A stretch of DNA of 19,113 nucleotides, taken from a bacterium. GTDB lineage: Bacteria; Patescibacteriota; Minisyncoccia; Phycocordibacterales; Phycocordibacteraceae. The notes under the pieces are model-generated. The model was not told the DNA's origin. It did no database searches and saw only the letters and a list, made by a program, of their open reading frames with translations. Within the stretch, counting starts at the first letter, position 1, and every line of letters starts with the position of its first letter. Positions 14,401 to 19,113 of the stretch are shown one piece after another. The stretch lies in NCBI GenBank assembly GCA_021782685.1, contig JAJXUQ010000001.1, positions 1 through 19,113 of the forward strand. The letters run 5' to 3'. The position numbers were made by a program, and so were the translations under genes.

Positions 14401-15150
14401 ATAGCGTGCCGTAAGCGTCTTCTCGAGATCTTTCAGGTTAAGCGTACGGAAAATATCGTAGATGGCCTCCGCGCCGATGCGCGCCTCGAAAAGGCCGCCG
14501 TATTTCACCGAGTACCGATGATATTCGAGTTCGTCGAGGACTTTGCCCACGACGACGTTCTCGATCTCGATTTTCGTAAGGGTCATCTTCTCTTTGAGCG
14601 CATCACGCTCCTTGTCGTTCTCGGCGGTCTTATATTTCGACTTGTATTCGCTCTCAAGCTCCGCGAGAAGCCGCTTCTTCTCGTCCTCCGCAACCTTGCT
14701 GATGATGTACCCCGCGAAATAGACGACCTTTTCGATATCCGCGGCAGACGCATCGAGAAGAAGCGCCATGCGCGAAGGGACGCTGCGCAGGAACCAGATA
14801 TGGGCAACGGGGGTGCACAGCTCGATGTGCCCCATGCGCTCTCTTCGCACGATGGAGCGCGTTATCTCGACGCCGCATTTGTCGCAGACGATTCCCTTGT
14901 AACGGATGCCTTTGTATTTGCCGCAATAGCATTCGTAATCCCTTTCCGGACCGAAGATCTTTTCGTCGAAGAGGCCGTGCTTTTCGCTCCGCTGGGTGCG
15001 GTAATTGATAGTCTCCGGTTTGGTTACTTCGCCATTGCTCCACGCGAGTATGCGCTCCGGCGAAGCGAGCGAAAGGCGCATCCCGTTCCACGCTTCCTGC
15101 CTGCCGGCGGAAGAGCGGGGGGGAAAATTATTTCGAGAGGTGAGTGCCAT
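11410..15150 (-). CDS. rpoC: DNA-directed RNA polymerase subunit beta-prime
   Basis: 1246 residues, shorter than E. coli beta-prime (1407), with no intein and no large lineage insert apparent. The first zinc site is in CYCGKYKGIRYKGIVCDKCG. The catalytic NADFDGDQMAVHVPL starts at Asn507, giving the Mg-binding aspartates 509, 511 and 513. The bridge helix is ARKGLTDTALGTAKAGYLTR with EYFMSTHG before it. The second zinc site uses the Cys of DCGTKRG plus those of SCETRYGVCQTCYG. IGEPGTQLTMRTFHAGG marks the trigger loop. The C-terminal ~40 residues after the KKNSHIAKL piece are Ala/Pro/Arg-rich and probably disordered. It starts 22 nt after the rpoB stop without a Shine-Dalgarno, so translational coupling is likely. 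An apparent 921-aa frame on the other strand is a shadow. Confidence 0.98.
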   Translation of the reverse strand: MALTSRNNFPPRSSAGRQEAWNGMRLSLASPERILAWSNGEVTKPETINYRTQRSEKHGLFDEKIFGPERDYECYCGKYKGIRYKGIVCDKCGVEITRSIVRRERMGHIELCTPVAHIWFLRSVPSRMALLLDASAADIEKVVYFAGYIISKVAEDEKKRLLAELESEYKSKYKTAENDKERDALKEKMTLTKIEIENVVVGKVLDELEYHRYSVKYGGLFEARIGAEAIYDIFRTLNLKDLEKTLTARYEHAGAAEREKLAKRLSLIAGLIASGVRPEWLFLTRIPVIPPALRPMVALEGGRHATSDVNDLYRRVINRNNRLKKLLDIHAPEVILRNEKRILQEAVDALLDNSIRKGGASAGAMTLAQRRPLKSLADYLKGKQGYFRQNLLGKRVDYSGRSVIVVGPDLELDECGLPKHMALELFRPFVIAGLLKRELAFNIRGAGRLIEDGVSEVWEILEEAIAGKYVLLNRAPTLHRQGIQAFRPRLIEGDAIQLHPLVCNAFNADFDGDQMAVHVPLSEEAQWEAANIMSANKNILKPGSGDMIVLTGKPLDIVLGVYWLTKAVEGAEGEDKHFSSPNAAILASEYGAIDLRAKIKVLPVSGKEKYAAFDGRPFETTVGRLLFNTVLPADYPFVNDTITKKVLARIVTDCITRYGLDAVPGIVNKVKRFGFEYATKSGISWAINDVSVPQEKPEVVERAAQKVAKVEEDYQNGLLSEEERRRVAIEIWQGAKQEVEQLVAKELDPMGSVADMVSSGARGTLGNLTQMAGMKGLIQNTAGETIEVPIASSFSEGLNPVEYFMSTHGARKGLTDTALGTAKAGYLTRRLFDVAQDSIVTEKDCGTKRGVKINRVSASGIQIDYAEALRGRVLAEEVKDQEGTVLFKAGHYLSREDAEALAASSIASVVARSAMSCETRYGVCQTCYGMDLTTQELVDLGEAVGTVAAQAIGEPGTQLTMRTFHAGGVASVGGDITSGLPRVEEVFEKRSPKNPAVISKSDGLVTEIREAGREKVIVVAPAAGQGKKDGSAYEYLAPFPRVALVKEGDAVVKGQILTDGSADLDDLFEYAGRAAVQEYIIAEASKIYELQGAPVSRKHLEVVVKQMFSRMKITDAGDTDYSIGDIVEDWEFAKSVKDMEAANKLAPRAREIVLGIKESALSRRSFLSAASFEQTTKILINAALRGDVDRLRGLKENVILGRLIPAGTGFAGSKKNSHIAKLQSARPALPTPSERAGFASRATRSL

Positions 15151-15172
15151 AGGATGCAGAAAGTTACTGGGG

Positions 15173-18100
15173 TTACGCCTCCGCTGAAGGCGGCAGATTC
15201 AACGGCTCGACGTCGAGCGCGAGGCCGCGGATCTGGTTGGTAAGGACTGAAAAAGACGCGGGCGTGCCTGCGTGGCTTATCGCCTCGCCTTTCACGATCG
15301 CGTCGAAAGCCGCCGAACGTCCCTGGATATCGTCCGACTTGATGGTGAGCATTTCGCGCAGCATGTATGCGGCGCCATAGCCGAGAAGCGCCCAGACTTC
15401 CATTTCGCCGAATCGCTGACCGCCGTTCTGCGCTTTACCACCGAGCGGCTGCTGCGTGATGAGGCTGTACGGACCGATCGAGCGCATGTGGATTTTGTCC
15501 TCCACCATGTGATGAAGCTTGAGGATGTACATGTACCCGACGGCGATCGCCTGCGCGAAAGCGTCGCCCGTGCGGCCATCGTAGAGCTGCATCTTGCCGG
15601 TACGCGAGAAGCCGGCCGCTTCAAGCTCGTCACGGATCTCGTCTGCGGTCGCTCCGGCGAACGGCGGTACGACCGCCTGATAGCCGAGCGTATGCGCCGC
15701 AAGCCCGAGGTGCATCTCGAGGATCTGTCCGAGATTCATGCGGGAAGGGACGCCGAGCGGGGTCAGGAGGACGTCGACCGGATTGCCGTCTTTGTCGTAG
15801 GGCATATCCGCGACCGGCAGCACGCGGCTGATGACGCCTTTATTACCGTGGCGGCCCGCGAGCTTGTCGCCGACGGAGACGTTTCTCACTTGCGCGACCG
15901 TAACGAGTATCTTCTTGATGATACCGCTCTCAAGCTGGTCGCCCTTTTCTCTCGAGAAGACGCGCACGCCGATGACGCGCCCGCGTTTGCCGCCTTCCAT
16001 GCGCAGGCTCGTATCCTTCACGTCTTTCGCTTTATCGCCGAAGATGCTCCGCAAGAGGCGCTCTTCCGGCGTGAGCTGCGTCTCGCCTTTCGGGGTTACC
16101 TTGCCGACGAGGATGTCGCCCGGACGCACTTCCGCGCCGATGCGGATGATGCCTTCTTCGTCGAGATTCTTCAGGCGCAGTTCTCCGACGTTCGGAATGT
16201 CGTGCGTCGTCGTTTCGGGACCGAGCTTCGTGTCGCGTACGACGCAGTCGAAATCTTCGATGTGGACCGTCGTAAATTTCGCCTCTTCGACAAGGCGTTC
16301 GGAGATGATGATGGCGTCTTCGTAGTTCGCCCCGTTCCAGCTCATGAACGCGACGCGCACGTTCTGCCCGAGCGCGAGCTGCCCCTGGTCGGTCGAGGAG
16401 TTGTCGGCGAGCACGTCGCCCCTCTTCACCTTATCGCCGACGTATACCGACGGCCGCTGCATGAACGCCGAATTCTGGTTGGTCTGCGTAAGCCCTTGGA
16501 GACGGTATTCCCTCGACTTCCCTTCTTTGTTCTTCACGATGACCTTTCGCGCGTCGACCTGCACGACCTCGCCCGCCTCTTCGGCAAGCACGAGACGGCC
16601 GGTGCTGCGCGCGGCGTGCGCCTCGATGCCGGTCGCCACGAGCGGAGCTTCCGGGATAAGGACCGGCGTCGCCTGCTTCTGCATGTTCGAACCCATCAGG
16701 GCGCGGTTCGCGTCATCGTGGTTGACGAAAGGAATCATCGAAGTCGCTATGGAGAACATCTGGTACGTGGAAGCGTCCATGAGCGTGACGGCCTCGCGCG
16801 CGACGATAGCCGGTTCTCCCTTATGACGCACCTCGACGAAATCAGGAACGATGCGGCCGCTCTCGTCGAGCTTGGTCGCTCCGTGCGCGATGACTTCGGC
16901 CTCTTCGTCGAGCGCATTGAGGTAGAGCACGTCGCCGGTCACTTTTCCCCCCTTCACGCGGACGTACGGCGTCTCGATAACGCCGAAGTCGCTCGTGCGC
17001 GCGTGGGTCGCCATGTGCAAGATAAGCCCGATGTTCTGCCCTTCCGGAGTATGGATAGGACAGAGACGCCCGTAATGAGAGGGATGCACGTCGCGTACTT
17101 CGAATCCCGCGCGCTCGCGCGTGAGCCCGCCGGGGCCGAGCGCCGAGAACGTGCGCATGTTCTCGAGTTCGGCAAGGATGTTCTGTTGATCCATGAACTG
17201 CGAGAGCTGGTTGGCCGTGAAGAACTCGTGCACCGACGCCTGGAACGGCCGCGGGTTCACGAGCGCCATGGGGAGCGTCGTCTCGCTCTCGATGGTCGAC
17301 ATGCGGTCCTGGATATTCCGCTTCATGCGGCTCATGCCGATGCGCATGCGCGACTGGAGCAGTTCGCCGACAAAGCGCACGCGGCGGAAGCCGAGATGGT
17401 CGATATCATCGGGACGCGCAGACGGATCCGCGTTCAGCCTGGTTATCTCGGAAATGATGCGGACGAAATCCGCAAGCCCGAGTACGCGCTTCTCAAGCGC
17501 TTTTTCAGACGTCGGGAGGCCGAAACGTGCGTTCAGACGGTGGCGACCGACCTTCCCGAGATCGTACCGTTCGGGACTGAAGAGCGATTGCACGAAATTC
17601 TTCGCGTTCTCCGGCGTCGCGAGATCGCCGTCGCGCATGCGCCGATGGATCTCGACATACGCTTCCTCGACGGACTTCGCTTCGTCGTGCGCGAGCGTGG
17701 CCTGCACCGCCGCGAACGCGAGCGCGTCATCCTTGAAGTGCTTCAGGACGGCTTCTCCCACGCCGCCGCCGAAAACGGTAAGGAGCTCGGTGATCGGGAA
17801 CTTACGCTTCCGGTCGATCTTCACGAAGATAGCGCCGTCGGCTTCCGAGTCGATCTCGATCCACACGCCGCGAAGCGGGATGATCTTCGCGCCGAAATAC
17901 TGCTTGCCACGAATGAGTTCCGAGATGAAAAATGCTCCGAAAGAACGCGCGAGCTGCGGCACGATGGCGCGCTCGACGCCCGAGACGATGAAAGAGCCGT
18001 GAGGCGTCATGACCGGCATATCCGCAAGGAACAATTCCTGCGACTTCTCGGACCCGAGCGTCTTGTTGATGAGCTTGACGGAAGCTTTTATCGGCGCCTC

Positions 18101-18349
18101 GTGGGTGCGCATATTCTCGCGGGCGAACTCCTCGTCGTATTTCGGTTCGCCGATCTCAAAACCTTCGAACCGAAGCTCGAACTTCTTCCCCGAGTAATCG
18201 GTGATGGGAGAGAATTCCTTGAAGAGCTCGGTGAGGCCCTCTTTGAGGAGCCAGTCGAATGAGGAGCGCTGGTGCCCGACGAGGTCAGGAAACGGGACCT
18301 GCGGCGCCCGGTACGCGCCAAAAGTCTTTTGGACGAGATTTTTGTGCAT
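15173..18349 (-). CDS. rpoB: DNA-directed RNA polymerase subunit beta
   Basis: 1058 residues against 1342 in E. coli, lacking the large inserts. Visible landmarks: FPDLVGHQRSSFDW near the N-terminus, FIVSGVERAIVPQLARS, the rifampicin-site region QLSQFMDQQNILAELEN, then SALGPGGLTRERAGFEVRDV, LCPIHTPEGQNIGLI, the active-site NVRVAFMSWNGANYEDAI, GDKLAGRHGNKGVIS, and QRFGEMEVWALLGYGAAYML at the C-terminal clamp. In the rifampicin pocket Asn397 aligns to E. coli His526 and Thr400 to Arg529. No Shine-Dalgarno lies before the ATG, but the N-terminus fits the family and no in-frame alternative is better. Two candidate promoters lie upstream; rpoC follows after 22 nt. The ribosomal protein genes rplJ/rplL that often precede rpoB are not here; trmD is. 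Confidence 0.98.
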   Translation of the reverse strand: MHKNLVQKTFGAYRAPQVPFPDLVGHQRSSFDWLLKEGLTELFKEFSPITDYSGKKFELRFEGFEIGEPKYDEEFARENMRTHEAPIKASVKLINKTLGSEKSQELFLADMPVMTPHGSFIVSGVERAIVPQLARSFGAFFISELIRGKQYFGAKIIPLRGVWIEIDSEADGAIFVKIDRKRKFPITELLTVFGGGVGEAVLKHFKDDALAFAAVQATLAHDEAKSVEEAYVEIHRRMRDGDLATPENAKNFVQSLFSPERYDLGKVGRHRLNARFGLPTSEKALEKRVLGLADFVRIISEITRLNADPSARPDDIDHLGFRRVRFVGELLQSRMRIGMSRMKRNIQDRMSTIESETTLPMALVNPRPFQASVHEFFTANQLSQFMDQQNILAELENMRTFSALGPGGLTRERAGFEVRDVHPSHYGRLCPIHTPEGQNIGLILHMATHARTSDFGVIETPYVRVKGGKVTGDVLYLNALDEEAEVIAHGATKLDESGRIVPDFVEVRHKGEPAIVAREAVTLMDASTYQMFSIATSMIPFVNHDDANRALMGSNMQKQATPVLIPEAPLVATGIEAHAARSTGRLVLAEEAGEVVQVDARKVIVKNKEGKSREYRLQGLTQTNQNSAFMQRPSVYVGDKVKRGDVLADNSSTDQGQLALGQNVRVAFMSWNGANYEDAIIISERLVEEAKFTTVHIEDFDCVVRDTKLGPETTTHDIPNVGELRLKNLDEEGIIRIGAEVRPGDILVGKVTPKGETQLTPEERLLRSIFGDKAKDVKDTSLRMEGGKRGRVIGVRVFSREKGDQLESGIIKKILVTVAQVRNVSVGDKLAGRHGNKGVISRVLPVADMPYDKDGNPVDVLLTPLGVPSRMNLGQILEMHLGLAAHTLGYQAVVPPFAGATADEIRDELEAAGFSRTGKMQLYDGRTGDAFAQAIAVGYMYILKLHHMVEDKIHMRSIGPYSLITQQPLGGKAQNGGQRFGEMEVWALLGYGAAYMLREMLTIKSDDIQGRSAAFDAIVKGEAISHAGTPASFSVLTNQIRGLALDVEPLNLPPSAEA

Positions 18350-18387
18350 GTGAGAGAAGCGTGAAGTTAGTAAGCAAGCTGCGTAAA

Positions 18388-18416
18388 GATATATAAATGC
18401 GAACGCACGGATACAA
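18388..18416 (-). promoter_or_regulatory. candidate proximal rpoB promoter
   Basis: Minus strand TTGTAT (18416-18411), 17-nt spacer, TATATC (18393-18388) in an AT-rich patch. It would give a leader of ~30 nt. Its spacer and -35 overlap a potential hairpin (18399-18428). Less convincing than the distal site. Confidence 0.35.
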
Positions 18417-18428
18417 GTCCGCTTTCGC
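18399..18428 (-). other. hairpin in the rpoB leader
   Basis: On the minus strand GCGAA (18428-18424) pairs with TTCGC (18403-18399), enclosing CGGA and TCCG that pair around a 6-nt loop. If transcription starts at the distal promoter this would form in the RNA ~60 nt after the start. A role in rpoB control is speculative. Confidence 0.25.
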
Positions 18429-18496
18429 TATTGCGTTCTTTCGGCTCCCGTATGATTTTCCCCGCCCTCCACTACTCACTCGTATCTTGTATGGAC

Positions 18497-18525
18497 AGTG
18501 TAGCAGTCACCCCTCCCGCGCGCAA
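18497..18525 (-). promoter_or_regulatory. predicted distal rpoB promoter with extended -10
   Basis: Minus strand TTGCGC (18525-18520), 17-nt spacer ending in TGC, then TACACT (18502-18497). Both the -35 plus 17-nt spacing and the TGn extension are present. Transcription near 18490 would leave a ~141-nt leader before rpoB. A DnaA-box-like 9-mer (TTTTCCACA on the plus strand, 18534-18542) lies 8 nt upstream of the -35. Confidence 0.55.
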
Positions 18526-18558
18526 GCAGTCCGTTTTCCACAGGCGCAAATAAAGGCT

Positions 18559-18578
18559 AAAATTCTGCTTCTTGAAGC
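18559..18578 (-). terminator. weak terminator-like hairpin after trmD
   Basis: On the minus strand GCTTC-AA-GAAGC (18578-18567) is followed by AGAATTTT (T-run at 18562-18559), 25 nt after the trmD stop. The stem is short and the loop tight, so termination would be weak. Confidence 0.3.
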
Positions 18579-18603
18579 TTTTATCCGACTCCCGTCGAGC
18601 AGT

Positions 18604-19113
18604 CTATCTCTTCTCGCGCCAGGCATCGATATTTGCGTGGTGCCCTGACTGGAGGACCTTCGGGACGCGGTAGTTCTTCTTTTTATATGAGATGGTCTCG
18701 GGGCGGGTATAGACGGCACTTGAGGCGACGCGACGTTCTTCGACTGACGCGTCTTTGCCAAGGACGCCGGGCAGGCGGCGCGTGACAGCATCGACGACGG
18801 CGAGCGCGGGCACTTCCCCGCCGGTGTAGACCGCCTCGCCGACAGCAAACTCTTTTACCGGCGCGATCGCCTTGAGCATCTTTTTCGCGCGTTCATCGAT
18901 ACCCTCGTAGCGGCCGCACACCAGGATGACGTCTTGGTACTTCGCGAGCGCATCGGCATCCTTGTTCGTAAACTGTTTGCCCGCGGGCGAGAACCACACG
19001 ACCACTTGTTTGCGCGGCTCTTTGCTTCGCCGCTTGAGCGATCTCTCGACCGCCCTGACAACCGGCAGAGCCGTCATCACCATGCCGGGGCCGCCGCCAT
19101 AGGGACGCTCGTC
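18604..19113 (-). CDS. trmD: tRNA (guanine-37-N1)-methyltransferase TrmD, 5'-truncated
   Basis: The frame is open to the right edge, starting within the family motif DERPYGGGPGMVM, so the N-terminal ~50-60 residues are missing from the window. 169 residues remain. TrmD transfers a methyl group from SAM to N1 of G37 in tRNAs for Leu, Pro and Arg and so prevents frameshifting. The SAM-binding trefoil knot is visible as LVCGRYEGIDERAKK and VGEAVYTGGEVPALAVVDAV, followed by RLPGVLG. Then comes VYTRPE, and the protein stops soon after VLQSGHHANIDAWREKR, exactly where the usual ~75-residue C-terminal tRNA-binding domain would begin. The segment that in E. coli reads SATEDSF, with catalytic Asp169, reads SVEERRV here. 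It is transcribed toward rpoB, with a 254-nt gap. Confidence 0.94.
   Translation of the reverse strand, partial: DERPYGGGPGMVMTALPVVRAVERSLKRRSKEPRKQVVVWFSPAGKQFTNKDADALAKYQDVILVCGRYEGIDERAKKMLKAIAPVKEFAVGEAVYTGGEVPALAVVDAVTRRLPGVLGKDASVEERRVASSAVYTRPETISYKKKNYRVPKVLQSGHHANIDAWREKR

Noticed and set aside
15117..15123. Run of seven G (C on the coding strand) near the rpoC start as a frameshift or phase-variation site
   Set aside because: Short, encodes in-frame Pro-Pro in a non-conserved N-terminus, and no alternative frame product makes sense.
15272..18262. 996-codon open frame on the plus strand opposite rpoB
   Set aside because: It lies fully inside rpoB, its translation has no domain logic (Arg/His/Glu-rich), and it follows from GC-rich codon use. 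The same holds for long frames opposite rpoC (12478-15243) and hisS (2692-4374).
11410..18349. Inteins or group I introns in rpoB/rpoC, which occur in some bacteria
   Set aside because: All conserved polymerase motifs are contiguous and no splicing or endonuclease motifs appear.
18397..18648. 83-codon plus-strand frame between rpoB and trmD
   Set aside because: It overlaps the end of trmD antisense, spans the predicted rpoB promoters and shows no recognisable domain.
1..19113. CRISPR arrays, insertion sequences, tRNA genes, phage genes
   Set aside because: No repeat-spacer pattern, transposase, cloverleaf or integrase seen on either strand; the only gaps longer than ~150 nt (1528-1696 and 18350-18603) hold promoters, leaders and hairpins.

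Overview
The window is a gene-dense, GC-rich bacterial chromosome segment made mostly of housekeeping genes, with no mobile element, CRISPR array, rRNA or tRNA visible. The likely source is a member of the Candidate Phyla Radiation (Patescibacteria, Parcubacteria-like). This is an inference. It rests on compact subunits (RpoB 1058 aa, RpoC 1246 aa), a TrmD lacking its C-terminal domain, a UvrD-type helicase fused to a PD-(D/E)XK nuclease, a HisRS with GDVT in motif 3, few Shine-Dalgarno sequences and several apparently leaderless genes. No 16S gene is present to confirm it.

Plus strand, 1-5439. The left edge cuts a MacB/FtsX-type ABC transporter permease. It is followed by a membrane-anchored DUF5666-like protein and a 30-residue membrane microprotein that overlaps it by ATGA; a strong hairpin closes this unit. 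Next come an RRM RNA-binding protein with its own promoter, a structured leader and an 18-bp terminator, then prmC (release-factor methyltransferase). A hisS unit follows: histidyl-tRNA synthetase, a DEDDy 3'-5' exonuclease and a membrane-anchored DsbA-like thioredoxin-fold protein, tightly packed (4-nt gap, then ATGA overlap).

Minus strand, 19113-5442, in transcription order: trmD (5' end cut by the right edge), rpoB, rpoC, dnaG, rpoD and a 950-aa helicase-nuclease. Beta, beta-prime, primase and the primary sigma factor therefore lie together, an arrangement that joins the rpoBC pair to a dnaG-rpoD pair like the classical macromolecular-synthesis operon. The ribosomal protein genes that often precede rpoB (rplJ/rplL) are absent. 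The two blocks converge with a 2-nt gap, and one 10-bp palindrome holds both stop codons.

The most distinctive signal is regulatory. hisS, dnaG and the helicase gene each have a -10-like hexamer ending exactly 7 nt before the ATG, so transcription should start at or next to the start codon. Four promoters (RRM gene, rpoB, dnaG, helicase) share a TTGCGC-like -35 spaced 17 nt from the -10. I found no convincing wholly new multi-gene system. The best leads are this promoter grammar, the microprotein, the lysine-rich sigma N-terminus over A-runs, and non-canonical residues in TrmD, HisRS, RpoB and the helicase.
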